Below are positions 10,224-19,767 of a DNA stretch of 64,000 nucleotides, one piece after another. The notes beneath the pieces are model-generated. The model saw only the letters and a list, made by a program, of their open reading frames with translations, searched no databases and was not told where the DNA came from. The position numbers and the translations under genes were made by a program. Location: assembly GCA_964418585.1 (NCBI GenBank), contig CAYQMG010000175.1:1-64000 (forward strand). The letters are read 5' to 3'. This DNA is from JAJRTE01 sp964418585 (GTDB lineage: Bacteria; Myxococcota_A; UBA796; JAJRTE01). How positions within the stretch are numbered: the stretch's first letter is position 1; every line of letters starts with the position of its first letter.

Positions 10224-10344
10224 GGCTCAGTGTACCGGCCGGTGGCGTCCTCGAGCCCGCTGACGAACCACGAAAACACGTGGGGATGGCAAAGAGGCCG
10301 CCAGCGCCATGGCTGGAGGGTTTTCCCCCTCGAGGCAACGAGAG

Positions 10345-12426
10345 ATGTCACAACCAATTCAACGGGTCGGTCAGTACAACTTCCTCAAGAAACTGGGTAC
10401 CGGGCGCATGGCCGAGGTCTATCTCGGTCGTATCGAAGGTGCCGAGGGCTTCCAAAAGCCGGTCGCCATCAAGAAGATTCTGCCCCACCTCTCCAGTGAC
10501 CTGCAGTTCGTCCAGTCGCTCATCGCCGAGGCTCGAGTCGGTGGCCAACTTCATCATCGCAACATCGTCGAGGTCTACGACTTCATCCGCTACGGCAACG
10601 ACTACTGCATCATCATGGAATATGTCGACGGAGTCGACCTCGGGCGCATCCTCCGGTCCTCCCGTCGGTACCGCGTGCGGATTCCCCCTGCGGCCGCGCT
10701 CTACATCGCTTCCCATATCTGTGACGGACTCGACTACGCCCATTCTGCCCGGGGTTTCAACGGAGAGCCGCTGAACATCATCCACAGAGATCTGAAGCCA
10801 TCCAACATACTGATTTCGATCAAGGGCGGCGTCAAGATCTCCGATTTCGGAATCGCGCGTGTGATGGAGCAGGCGGTGCAGCGCAGTCCGGGGGACGTCA
10901 AGATCTCCTATCAGTATCAGTCGCCCGAGCAAGCCACCGGGCGCACGCGGCTGACCGCGGCTTCGGACATTTTTTCGGTGGGCGTGATCCTGTTCGAGAT
11001 GTTGACGCTGGAGCCGTTGTTTCCGGGCAAGAACGTGATTCAGGTGTTGGAAGGGCTCCGGGAAGCCGATTTCTCGAAACGACTGGCCCTGGCTCAGCGG
11101 CAACTGCCCGGGTCGGAGAAGATCCTGGCCACGGCGCTCAATCCGGACCCTGAGCAGCGGTATCGGACGGCCCGGATGATGGCCGAGGACATTCGACGTT
11201 TGCTGCTCTATCTCAAGGTGGACGATCCTCGGGAGCGGCTGGTTACCTTTTTTGCGCGGTTGGTGCGATTCGTTCAAGAGCAGGGCAAGCGACCGCCGGA
11301 GAAGCGATCGGAAGCGGGTTCCGGTGGAGTCCGGGAGGATGTCGAGCCCAAGTCCGAGCAAGTTTCTGGGAAGGAGGGGTCGGGGGAAGGGGATGTGGCC
11401 ACCATCCGGCACGAAGAAGGTGGGGGTTCTTCTGTGGGTGGCGAGGTGGCTGGTCCGGAGGAACGTCTGGAGCAGGGAGGGAGGGAGCAGACGGTCCCGA
11501 CGCCTCAGGCCCCGCCTCCTCCGGGAGAGGCGTCGACCCATTCCCCGGAGATCCCGGGCCCGTCCCTGGAGGATGGGGGGGGAGCCTCACCGGAGGTACC
11601 TTCCAGTGTGGAAGAAGAAGCCCAACCTGCGGCGGCCGCCGAACTCGAGATGCCCATGGGGACGGACTACGCGACCGAGCCTCCGGCTCCGGCCCAGTAT
11701 GAATCGGGGGAAAGTGCGGGGGGCGGGGCCGAGACGGCGGCGTTGTCGTGGGAGCAAGGCGGGGAGGCGACCGCAGTGCCCTCGAGCGTCCAGGCCGGCA
11801 CGCCGGCTCCTCCGGAAGCGGGCACGCCGCAGCTTCCTCCCGATTTCAATCCGGAGGAAACCCGGATCGGCACCTACGCCACGGTACAGCAGGAACTGCC
11901 GTCTCAGACCCCCACGACCCAACTTGCCCCCGACGCTGCGGCTCCGGATGACTCGACACGGATTCTGCCCGCCGGCGAGGTCCCACCTCCTCCCGCCCCG
12001 GCGTCGGAGGCAAAACCGGCCGGTGCGTCTGCCGCGTTCGACGAGACGGTGGACAGTGGAGATGGAACCGCGTTGCTGCCGATGCCTCCTCAGACGACGC
12101 CGGCCAGGCCTGGAGGCCGCAGGCGATTGTTGCTGTTGGGGGCCGGCATGGTGGCTGTTTTGGCGGTGGGCGGCGGGGGGCTTGCCTACTGGCAGCATGT
12201 GCGGAGCACGGACGAGGTCGTGGACAGTGCGCACAAGCGTTGTCCCATCTGTGGGCACGTGCTTCCGGCCGACGCTGCCTTTTGTGGCTTCTGCGGTGCC
12301 AACCTGGAGAAGGACGGTCAGCAGAGCGGACAGGAAGCCATCGTCAAGTGTCCCTACTGTGGTGCCGACAACGACCCGGACGCGGCATTCTGTGGCAACT
12401 GTGGAAAGAAGCTACCGAACCATTGA
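10345..12426 (+). CDS. membrane Ser/Thr protein kinase with C-terminal zinc ribbons
   Basis: Eukaryote-like (PknB/Stk family) protein kinase of 693 aa. Kinase signatures are complete except for the glycine loop: LGTGRMAEVYLG (usually GxGGM), Lys43 in VAIKK, Glu62, HRDLKPSN with catalytic Asp149, DFG 167-169 and SPEQ in place of APE. After residue about 310 comes a long Pro/Glu/Gly-rich linker, then one membrane span (about residues 590-612), then two four-Cys zinc ribbons (CPICG...FCGFCG and CPYCG...FCGNCG) at the end. This order puts the ribbons on the far side of the membrane from the kinase. An upstream in-frame ATG at 10309 has a poorer ribosome site, so 10345 is preferred. It heads the co-directional cluster to 22.2 kb and likely phosphorylates unknown cell proteins. 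Confidence 0.92.
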   Translation: MSQPIQRVGQYNFLKKLGTGRMAEVYLGRIEGAEGFQKPVAIKKILPHLSSDLQFVQSLIAEARVGGQLHHRNIVEVYDFIRYGNDYCIIMEYVDGVDLGRILRSSRRYRVRIPPAAALYIASHICDGLDYAHSARGFNGEPLNIIHRDLKPSNILISIKGGVKISDFGIARVMEQAVQRSPGDVKISYQYQSPEQATGRTRLTAASDIFSVGVILFEMLTLEPLFPGKNVIQVLEGLREADFSKRLALAQRQLPGSEKILATALNPDPEQRYRTARMMAEDIRRLLLYLKVDDPRERLVTFFARLVRFVQEQGKRPPEKRSEAGSGGVREDVEPKSEQVSGKEGSGEGDVATIRHEEGGGSSVGGEVAGPEERLEQGGREQTVPTPQAPPPPGEASTHSPEIPGPSLEDGGGASPEVPSSVEEEAQPAAAAELEMPMGTDYATEPPAPAQYESGESAGGGAETAALSWEQGGEATAVPSSVQAGTPAPPEAGTPQLPPDFNPEETRIGTYATVQQELPSQTPTTQLAPDAAAPDDSTRILPAGEVPPPPAPASEAKPAGASAAFDETVDSGDGTALLPMPPQTTPARPGGRRRLLLLGAGMVAVLAVGGGGLAYWQHVRSTDEVVDSAHKRCPICGHVLPADAAFCGFCGANLEKDGQQSGQEAIVKCPYCGADNDPDAAFCGNCGKKLPNH

Positions 12427-12440
12427 GCGGGAGGCGCACC

Positions 12441-12989
12441 ATGGAGACCTGTTGGAGCAACCGGACGTCCCGCTGGCAACGTGACGTTTTATTGCTGGGT
12501 CTGGCCATGGCCATCCTGCTGTCGGGGTGTCCGAAACGCCAGGACGGTCTGGTCTTCGACGAGACTGCAACCCAGCGCAAGGAGAAGAAAAAGCGAGCCA
12601 AGGTGGCCAAAAGCGGCGACCTGATGTACGGGCGCGTGGTGGACCGCAACGACCAGCCACTGAAGCGGGTGACCATCCTGGTCAGCCCCGGAAACGGCGA
12701 ACTCATCTCGAACAAGTGGGGCGAGTACGAGATCGATGGTCTTCACGACGATGAGGGAAACCGGATTCCACTCACGCGGGGACAGGACTACACCATCAAC
12801 GCCTGGAAGCCCGGGTACCACGAAACCACCCAGATCTTCCGATTCGAGGGGGGCGTGCAGGAAATCCCCACAATCACCCTCATCGAGGACAGCATCAAGC
12901 TCGAGGACTACGAGCCTGTTCCGCTCGTTCCGTTGGACGAAGACGACGGCACTCAAAGCGGTGTCGGCAAGTCGGTGGAAAACGAATAG
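12441..12989 (+). CDS. lipoprotein with carboxypeptidase-regulatory-like domain
   Basis: Small lipoprotein of 182 aa. The ATG at 12441 follows GGGAGG and lies 14 bases after the kinase stop, so the two are probably cotranscribed. The lipobox is LLSGC (Cys30). After a basic Lys-rich stretch, residues about 55-135 (GRVVDRNDQPLKRVTILVS, then a turn-rich run ending in ITLIE) resemble a carboxypeptidase-regulatory-like or Cna-B-like beta sandwich, a fold used for binding and stability rather than catalysis. The C-terminus is acidic. A role as a periplasmic partner of the kinase or the following lipoproteins is suggested only by position. Confidence 0.7.
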   Translation: METCWSNRTSRWQRDVLLLGLAMAILLSGCPKRQDGLVFDETATQRKEKKKRAKVAKSGDLMYGRVVDRNDQPLKRVTILVSPGNGELISNKWGEYEIDGLHDDEGNRIPLTRGQDYTINAWKPGYHETTQIFRFEGGVQEIPTITLIEDSIKLEDYEPVPLVPLDEDDGTQSGVGKSVENE

Positions 12990-13016
12990 TGCAACCCGTT
13001 GGGTGAGGATATTTCT

Positions 13017-14510
13017 ATGGGCGTCATGCACGTTCCGAGCCACGTCCTGCGTCGCGTGGCCCTCCTGTTCACCCTGGCACTGGGCGGCGGCGCCCTTTGT
13101 TTGGGCATGGGGTGCGGCGAGAAGGAGACCGTGGTCGACACCTCGACCGCCTCGAGTACGACCGACACGGCGAAGGTGGAAAGGCGCATCTGTCCCAAGT
13201 GCGGCCGCCAGTATTTCAAGGGCGAGCTGTTCTGTATCTACGACCGAACGCAGCTTGTGGCTGCAGACACGATCAAGGCACAACAGAAAGTGTGCCCCGT
13301 CTGTGGTCGAACCTACCCGCCGTCCAAGAACTTCTGCGTGATCGATGGCAATGCCCTCGTGGACGTGGTGGAGGAGCAGGGCATGGTCGCAGATCAGGGG
13401 ACCGCGAGCGCAACCCCGCAGGGTTCGGCGGACACCTCATCGACCACGACTTCGTCGGTCAACCGGCCGGGCGACACCCACACCCGGGAAACGGTGGCTC
13501 GAGGCCCGGAGCAGACGCTCCCGTCGCGGACCTATACCTCGAGTTCCAGCAGCACCGAACCTGACACACGGGTGGCTTCCACCAAGCCTGTGGTACCCCA
13601 TACCTACACAACCTCCTCATCCACACGCCCCACGAGCACGACGCACCATGCGGCCGCCACCCCACGGAGCAGTACCACCTACAGCACGACCTCGAGTTCA
13701 TCCTCCTCGAGTTCGAGCCGTTCTACTTACACGACCACTTACACAAGGCCGACCCCCCGCCCCACACGCTACGTACCTCCTCCGACACCCATCCCCCACC
13801 GACCGACGCCCGTTCCGCCGCGTCCCACGCCCATCCCGGTGCGCGCCACTCCGGTACCACCTCCGCCCCCGCCCCCGGTGATCGCCACACCGGCTCCTGT
13901 GGCAGTCGCCAAAATCGAGCCGCCCGCAGACACGGGAACAAGCCAGGTGGTCCCCGCTCGCTCCGCAGATGAACTTTTCGCCGATTTCGAAGCCGTGTCG
14001 GCTCGAGCTTCTCAGGGGAAACTCAGCGCCTCTGACGTGGCTGCTCTGGAAGCGGTCACCATGTCGGACCCCAATTTCACCCGTTCTCGAGCCCTGCTGG
14101 CGATGAATTACAAGAATCGTGACCAGGAGAAGTACTACCGGGCGCTCACCGAGTTGATGAGGCTGCCGGAGAACAAGTACAACCCCATGTACAACCTGGA
14201 GTTGGCCGAATACTATCTCCTGACCAAGAAGTACGCCAAGAGCACCCAGCAGGCCAAACTGGTGGACCGATACAAGCAGCGCTTTCCTCGATCGGTCTAT
14301 TTTCAGAGTGTCGCCCGCATGTATGAAGTTCAGGCCAAGGCCTATGAGGGGCAGTTCAACCTGACGGAGGATCCCGAGTTTCTGGACCGGGCCATTTCCA
14401 TTTGGAAGCGTTACATCAACCACGTGTCCAAGAAGGATCAAACTGACCGGGTGCGTATGGCCCAGGACTACATTACGAAGCTCGAGAAAATCAAGAGGAG
14501 GCTGGAGTGA
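13017..14510 (+). CDS. zinc-ribbon lipoprotein with Ser/Thr/Pro-rich linker and helical C-terminus
   Basis: Predicted secreted or lipid-anchored protein of 497 aa, whose hydrophobic leader ends LGMGC. The start at 13017 has GTGAGG eight bases upstream; an in-frame TTG at 12999 is less likely. Residues about 55-110 hold two short ribbons of pattern CPKCG...FCIYD and CPVCG...FCVIDG, where Asp replaces the fourth Cys. A long Ser/Thr-rich then Pro-rich region (about residues 120-300) looks like a wall- or periplasm-spanning linker. The last 180 residues are helical and TPR-like. The ribbons recall those at the end of the kinase two genes upstream, hinting at a shared zinc-dependent assembly. No enzyme motif was found. 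Confidence 0.7.
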   Translation: MGVMHVPSHVLRRVALLFTLALGGGALCLGMGCGEKETVVDTSTASSTTDTAKVERRICPKCGRQYFKGELFCIYDRTQLVAADTIKAQQKVCPVCGRTYPPSKNFCVIDGNALVDVVEEQGMVADQGTASATPQGSADTSSTTTSSVNRPGDTHTRETVARGPEQTLPSRTYTSSSSSTEPDTRVASTKPVVPHTYTTSSSTRPTSTTHHAAATPRSSTTYSTTSSSSSSSSSRSTYTTTYTRPTPRPTRYVPPPTPIPHRPTPVPPRPTPIPVRATPVPPPPPPPVIATPAPVAVAKIEPPADTGTSQVVPARSADELFADFEAVSARASQGKLSASDVAALEAVTMSDPNFTRSRALLAMNYKNRDQEKYYRALTELMRLPENKYNPMYNLELAEYYLLTKKYAKSTQQAKLVDRYKQRFPRSVYFQSVARMYEVQAKAYEGQFNLTEDPEFLDRAISIWKRYINHVSKKDQTDRVRMAQDYITKLEKIKRRLE

Positions 14511-16129
14511 GGCACACGCTTCCCATCGTCTGGAGCTTGCTGGGTCTCACCCTGGCTGCCTGCCCATCTCCAGACCAGGACAAACGTGAAGCGGAGCACC
14601 TCGCCGGTCTGTCGCCCGGATACGAGGCCCGGGCGGAAGCCCAGTTGCGTGCCACGTGGGCCACCTACCTGGCCGCACATCCCGGGCAACTCAGGGCACT
14701 GCTCGACGAATCCCCGGCTCGAGGCGGCTGGGTAAAATTCTATAGCCGGGATTATCCGGCGGCGGTGGAGGCTTTTGAGGGAGCCACGACCGATGGGGGT
14801 CGGATTGGTCTTGGCCGAAGCCATCTTCGACTGGCCGAACTGTACGACGCGGTGTTTCAGCTCGCCCTGGATACCGAAGCCCGGTACCTGGCGATGTGGG
14901 AGGAAAACGCGGGCCGGGTGCCCAAGACCGCCACGTTCGAGTTTGTGGCCGGTCGAAACGCCTTGCTTCGAGGGGACGCGGCGGGTGCGCTGGAGCATCT
15001 GACACGGTACCGGGGCATGGCGGATGTCTCTGGTACCATGACCGGCGCCGTGGCCGCGGTGCTTGAAGGCGAGGCGCTCGAGCTTCGGAACGATCAGGCG
15101 GGAGCGGCCAAGGTGTGGGCAAGTGCTGAGATCGAGCGTTTCCCGGAAGCTCGATGGCTTCTGGCGGGACTCCGCCCGACAGACGGCCCGCTTCCCGGAT
15201 CTGACGAAGAAGCCGGCGCGTCCCCCTACGCACGACGCAATCTGGCACACGCACTGACGGTCCGAGGTGAAGCCGACCGCGCCCTGAAGATACTGGGCGG
15301 TGTGAAGGCCCGCGATCCGGACCATGTGGAGGAGGTGGAGCTGCCTACCGGTCGTGTGACCCGGCGGTACTACGACCCACTGGTGTTGAGGACCCTGGCG
15401 ATGGCGCACGCCCGGAAGGCGCTCGAGGCACTGGGAACCATCCAGGGAGCCGGGATCTATCGCATGCGGGCCGGACGCGTGTTGGCGCAGGCTTCCCCTT
15501 CCGAGGAGCCGGTGCCGCAAGCGATCGATCAGGCCACGCTGCCGGTTTTCCTGTTCTCCTCGTACCCGACGCCGGCAGACCTGGCGCGAGACCGGGCGGG
15601 CGAGGGGAAGGAAGGGGGGTCGACGGAAGCACTGGGCTTTTATGGGACGTTCGCGGCCGAGGTCGGACTGCCCGAGGAAGGCGCGGGGGAGGACCGTGTC
15701 CAGTCTCGCCGGGCGGTGGGCCTGGCCCAGGCGTGGGTGGACATGGGCCGCAAGATTGCCAGGGAGTCAGGGACCGAAGAAGGCGCAACCACGGTGGCCG
15801 GACTCAAGGTCATCGACGCAGATGTGGCGCGCGCGATTCGGAATCTGGCACACGAGATGGAACGCCGAGGACGCCGACTCGAGGCACTCTACCTTCTGGA
15901 GCACGTGTTGGAGAAGGATCAAGAGGGGTTCAGCTACCAGAATGAACCCAGGCTGTTCGTGGATATCACGCGGGTCTACTGTTCCCTGGGGCGATATCGA
16001 GAGGCCATGAATTATTTCTATCGACTGGTGGAGCGCTACCCGGAAATGTGGCTCGTCCAGGAGACTCTGGGCAACCTGAGTGTGTTGGGCACGGTCGATC
16101 AGGCAGGTCGAACGGGGCAACAGGACTGA
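14507..16129 (+). CDS. TPR-containing lipoprotein
   Basis: Predicted lipoprotein of 540 aa with lipobox LTLAAC (Cys19). The GTG start at 14507 overlaps the previous stop by four bases (GTGA) with AGGAGG upstream, so translation is coupled to the zinc-ribbon lipoprotein. The body is mostly helical with tetratricopeptide-like pairs, for example around residues 85-110 and 480-520 (RRLEALYLLEHVLEKD and YREAMNYFYRLVERYP). TPR proteins act as scaffolds. With its neighbours it could form a periplasmic complex at the inner face of the outer membrane. No closer family is recognised. Confidence 0.75.
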   Translation: MRHTLPIVWSLLGLTLAACPSPDQDKREAEHLAGLSPGYEARAEAQLRATWATYLAAHPGQLRALLDESPARGGWVKFYSRDYPAAVEAFEGATTDGGRIGLGRSHLRLAELYDAVFQLALDTEARYLAMWEENAGRVPKTATFEFVAGRNALLRGDAAGALEHLTRYRGMADVSGTMTGAVAAVLEGEALELRNDQAGAAKVWASAEIERFPEARWLLAGLRPTDGPLPGSDEEAGASPYARRNLAHALTVRGEADRALKILGGVKARDPDHVEEVELPTGRVTRRYYDPLVLRTLAMAHARKALEALGTIQGAGIYRMRAGRVLAQASPSEEPVPQAIDQATLPVFLFSSYPTPADLARDRAGEGKEGGSTEALGFYGTFAAEVGLPEEGAGEDRVQSRRAVGLAQAWVDMGRKIARESGTEEGATTVAGLKVIDADVARAIRNLAHEMERRGRRLEALYLLEHVLEKDQEGFSYQNEPRLFVDITRVYCSLGRYREAMNYFYRLVERYPEMWLVQETLGNLSVLGTVDQAGRTGQQD

Positions 16130-16167
16130 CGTGGCCCCGGGTGCCCGTCTAGTGGAGAGTTTCCAAT

Positions 16168-17712
16168 ATGAAGTCGAGAAGGCTTTCGTCGCTTCTCCTG
16201 GTTATTGCGTTGGGCGTGCTGATTTTTCCCGCCGAGGAAGCCGCGGCGCAGAAAGCGCTGCGCTATGCCGAGGACCTCGCCCCTCGTATCGTGAACCCGT
16301 TGTTCACGACCACCATGTCCGAGATCCGGATGAACGAGCTGATTTTCGACAGCTTGTTTTGCGAGAATTACGAACTTCAGATGGTCCCTTCCCTCGTGCA
16401 GGACTATGTGTTCAAGAAAGGCGGGACCACGATGGACCTCACCTTGCGGAGTGACATCAAGTGGCAGGACGGCACACCGCTCACCGCCAAGGACGTGGTC
16501 TTCACGATCAACGCCTACAAAAACAAGCGTACATTGAGCCCGAACGCCCGGCAGGTGGCATTCATCAAGTCGGCCACGGCCACCGGGGAACGTTCGGTGC
16601 ACCTGGTGTTCGTGAAGCCCCAGGACTACCCCGAGCGACGGCTCGACTTCCAGATCTTGCCCGCCCACAAGTTCAAAAGCGGTAGCTACGTCAAGCGGAA
16701 CGATCCGTTCAAGAACCGCCCCATCGGCACCGGCCCGTTCGTCCTGACCCATTTCGGGGACGACAACTCCATCACGTTGGAGCGGAATCAATATTATGGC
16801 AAGCAGGTATCCATCCCCGCCATCGTGATGAAGGAGATCCCGGACAAGAGCCAGCAGGCCAACCTGCTGAAGTACGAGAGCCTGGATCTGGTGGTGAAGG
16901 TTCTTCCCAAGGATGTGGCGGCCTTGGAAGAGAACCGAAAAATCGAACTCTATCCATACCAGACGAACTCGTGGTGGTATATCGGGTTCAACCTTCGGAA
17001 CCCATTGCTCAAGGACCCGAGGATTCGGCGCGCCATTGCCTGCTCCATCGACATTGAGGAATTGTTGAAGCCGATCGGGACCGGGGACATTCTGTCCGGT
17101 CCCTATGTCAAGTCGAGTCCTTACTACAATCACGACCCGGACGTGCAGCCGGCACACCTGGATTTGGCTCGTGCCGAGCAGTTGTTGATGGAGGCCGGAT
17201 TTACGCGGGGTGCCCAGTACTGGGAGAAGAATGGGAAGCCTCTTCAATTCAAGTTGACCGTTCCGAGGAACCAGGACAGTGCTCGAGAGGTGGTGCTGAA
17301 TCTTCAGACCCAGCTTGCCAAGGCCGGGATCAAGCTTGACCCCAGTTGGGAGAACGATGCCAGTTGGAAGAAGAAGATCTGGCATGACCGAGCGTTCGAC
17401 ATGGTGTTGGCCGTCTGGACCTTTGACGCCAAGGAGGACATATACGAGCAGTTCCATTCGAAGGGAGCCAAGAACTTCGTCTCGTATCACAACCCCGAAG
17501 TGGATCGTCTCCTGGATGAAGGAATTCAGACGATCGATCCGCAGAAGCGCAAGGAGATCTATCGCACAGTACACCGGATCCTGAACCAGGATCTGCCCTA
17601 CATCTTCTTGTGGACTCTGGACAGTTACTCGGCCATTTCGACGCGCGTCGAGAACGTGACCATCCACCCGTTTGCCTACTTCACGTTCATTGACGACTGG
17701 GTGTTGAAGTAG
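16168..17712 (+). CDS. ABC transporter substrate-binding protein, family 5 (DppA/OppA type)
   Basis: Extracytoplasmic solute-binding protein of 514 aa for peptide- or nickel-type ABC importers. It has an N-terminal signal peptide ending near AEEAAA (about residues 22-27) and no lipobox Cys. Family-5 signatures include WQDGTPLTAKDVVFTINAY (about residues 98-116), GTGPFVL and the closing region with IFLWTLDSYSAIS. The start has GGAG upstream. It is followed directly by two permease genes, as in dpp/opp operons. The substrate cannot be read from sequence: this family binds peptides, but also murein peptides, nickel complexes and sugars. Confidence 0.93.
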   Translation: MKSRRLSSLLLVIALGVLIFPAEEAAAQKALRYAEDLAPRIVNPLFTTTMSEIRMNELIFDSLFCENYELQMVPSLVQDYVFKKGGTTMDLTLRSDIKWQDGTPLTAKDVVFTINAYKNKRTLSPNARQVAFIKSATATGERSVHLVFVKPQDYPERRLDFQILPAHKFKSGSYVKRNDPFKNRPIGTGPFVLTHFGDDNSITLERNQYYGKQVSIPAIVMKEIPDKSQQANLLKYESLDLVVKVLPKDVAALEENRKIELYPYQTNSWWYIGFNLRNPLLKDPRIRRAIACSIDIEELLKPIGTGDILSGPYVKSSPYYNHDPDVQPAHLDLARAEQLLMEAGFTRGAQYWEKNGKPLQFKLTVPRNQDSAREVVLNLQTQLAKAGIKLDPSWENDASWKKKIWHDRAFDMVLAVWTFDAKEDIYEQFHSKGAKNFVSYHNPEVDRLLDEGIQTIDPQKRKEIYRTVHRILNQDLPYIFLWTLDSYSAISTRVENVTIHPFAYFTFIDDWVLK

Positions 17713-17725
17713 ACCTGGCTCATCC

Positions 17726-18682
17726 ATGCACCATACGCTTCTGACCATTGCGCGCAAGCTTGGGTTTTTCGTTGCAGTACTCGCGGGTGTGAGTCTTGCC
17801 ATCATCGCCCTGTCCCGGGCGGTTCCCGGAGACGCCATCGACCAGATCACGGACACGCCGGAACACCGGGCGGAATTGGAGGCGATGCTGGGGCTGGACA
17901 GACCGCTGCTCGCTCAATACGCCCACTGGTGGGGTGGTGTCTTGCACGGGGACTTTGGGGAATCCTGGGTTTACCGGCAGGGAGCCCGGGTTTCCACCCT
18001 GATCCGGCCTGCTGCATGGAAGACGACCAAGCTTATCCTCCCGGCTCTAGCGGCCACCTTTGCTGGTGCGTTCCTGCTCATCGCCTTTTTTCAGTTCGAC
18101 GGCCTCCCCAAGGTCAAGAAGGTGGTTCGATCGAGCGCCCACGTGCTTTCGGTCATTCCACTTTTCCTCATGGGCTATCTGCTCATCATGGCGTTCAACA
18201 TACCGACGTTCGTCCTGATCGAACGCGGGGTGATTGGTCGGCCGTCCTGGTTTGCGTTGCCGGGCGAGGAGGCGTGGCTGAAGTACGTTCTGGCGGTGGT
18301 CACGCTGGCCGTGGGCAACGGGACCCTGTCCGATGTGCTCCTCCACCTCGAGGCGGAAGCCAACCAGTTGATCCGGCAGGAGTTCATGATATCGACGCGG
18401 GCTCGAGGGGGCAATTTCTGGTCCCATTTCATACCGAACATTCTGGTCCCGACGACCACCATTTTCGTGAACAAGGCCGGGTTTTTCCTCGGGGGGGTGG
18501 TGGTTGTGGAATACGTTTTCAATATCAACGGGATAGGAATGATGATCTGGCGGGCCGCCAACCTGCGGGATGTTCCGCTGGTGATCGCCATCACGTTCCT
18601 GGTGGCCGCGTTGGTGGCGTTTCTTCACCTTTTCGGCGACTTGCTCCAGGTCGGAATTGATCCGAGGGTGAGGGAACAATGA
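17726..18682 (+). CDS. oligopeptide/dipeptide-type ABC permease (DppB-like)
   Basis: Inner-membrane permease of 318 aa with six predicted spans, matching DppB/OppB. The typical periplasmic segment GLDRPLLAQYAHWWGGVLHGDFG is present near residues 55-75. The cytoplasmic coupling loop that usually reads EAA...G appears as STRARGGNFWSHFIPNIL, a loosened form. It starts 13 bases after the binding-protein stop and is almost certainly cotranscribed with it. Forms a heterodimer with the next gene product. Confidence 0.92.
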   Translation: MHHTLLTIARKLGFFVAVLAGVSLAIIALSRAVPGDAIDQITDTPEHRAELEAMLGLDRPLLAQYAHWWGGVLHGDFGESWVYRQGARVSTLIRPAAWKTTKLILPALAATFAGAFLLIAFFQFDGLPKVKKVVRSSAHVLSVIPLFLMGYLLIMAFNIPTFVLIERGVIGRPSWFALPGEEAWLKYVLAVVTLAVGNGTLSDVLLHLEAEANQLIRQEFMISTRARGGNFWSHFIPNILVPTTTIFVNKAGFFLGGVVVVEYVFNINGIGMMIWRAANLRDVPLVIAITFLVAALVAFLHLFGDLLQVGIDPRVREQ

Positions 18683-18734
18683 TCCGGCGGCCCCTCATGG
18701 GTCCGGGACACCGGGAGGAGAGATCGCGTTCGCC

Positions 18735-19562
18735 ATGTGGAACCTTCTGACACTGCTTCGCCGTCCCAAGGCCGCTTTCGGCATCGCTGTTCTGGTGAGC
18801 CTGACGCTCATCCGGATTTATGCAGCCATCTGGCCCTATGACCCGGTCGCCGACGTGGATGTGGCCCGGATCTTCGCCCCCATGAGCCTCGAGCATCCCC
18901 TGGGTACTGATCAAGTGGGTCGGGATATCCTCCTGAGGATTCTTCACAGCACCAAGGCATTCTACTTTCCCGGCCTGGCCGCATGTGCTCTGGCTGCGGT
19001 GGGCGGCATCGTGGGTGGAGGGCTCAGCGGTTACTACGGCGGCGTTTTTGCTGGCGCGTTCCGGTATCTCACGGCTCTGATCACCGCGTTCCCACGGTTC
19101 ATTTTGATCTTGCTTGTCTGCTCCATCGTGGATGGGGGAATGTACCTCATTGCCGCGCTCACCGGGGTGGTCTACTTTCCCCAGGTGGCGGAGACGGTGT
19201 ATCGGAAGGTGATCTACTTTCGTTCGACGGAATTCATCGAGGCCGCCAAGGTGCATGGGTTGTCGGACGGGCGCATATTGTTCTATCACATCTTGTGGTA
19301 CAACTGTCTGCCTCCCATTCTGAAGCACCTGCTTTATCTTTTTGGGTATGTCATTCTGATAGAAACCAGTCTTTCATACCTGGGAGGATTTGGTGTCCAG
19401 GAGCCTCTGCCCAGTTGGGGCAACATGTTGGCGCAGGCCAAGGACTATGTGCTGCAAGGGGAACATTTGATGTTTGCCTTTGGCCCGGCCGCTGCCATTC
19501 TCATCACGATCCTGGGTCTCCTTTCTCTGGGCGATGCGATCAACGAGTGGGGAACGAGATGA
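18735..19562 (+). CDS. oligopeptide/dipeptide-type ABC permease (DppC-like)
   Basis: Second permease of the importer, 275 aa, six predicted spans. LEHPLGTDQVGRDILLRIL near residues 55-73 and the coupling motif EAAKVHGLSDGRILFYHIL are textbook DppC/OppC. The end (AAAILITILGLLSLGDAINEW) also fits. Unlike a normal dpp operon, no dppD or dppF ATPase gene follows; the next genes encode an outer-membrane barrel and a propeller protein. The ATPase must be encoded elsewhere or be shared with another importer. Confidence 0.93.
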   Translation: MWNLLTLLRRPKAAFGIAVLVSLTLIRIYAAIWPYDPVADVDVARIFAPMSLEHPLGTDQVGRDILLRILHSTKAFYFPGLAACALAAVGGIVGGGLSGYYGGVFAGAFRYLTALITAFPRFILILLVCSIVDGGMYLIAALTGVVYFPQVAETVYRKVIYFRSTEFIEAAKVHGLSDGRILFYHILWYNCLPPILKHLLYLFGYVILIETSLSYLGGFGVQEPLPSWGNMLAQAKDYVLQGEHLMFAFGPAAAILITILGLLSLGDAINEWGTR

Positions 19563-19767
19563 GGAAGGAACGTTGTTGCGGAGAGATTGTCCTTGCCCGC
19601 TCGAGCACGATGTTGCTATCATCCGAGTGGTCGGGCGAGTGTGACGGGCCGTTCGGACCGCCCCTGACCCCGCCGGCGGGGTAGGAGGGCCGGCTGGCCT
19701 GGACAGGACGCGCTGCTCCGGAGGACTGGAAGGAGTCGATTGTCGCATTCCGTGTCGAGAGGTGCTC

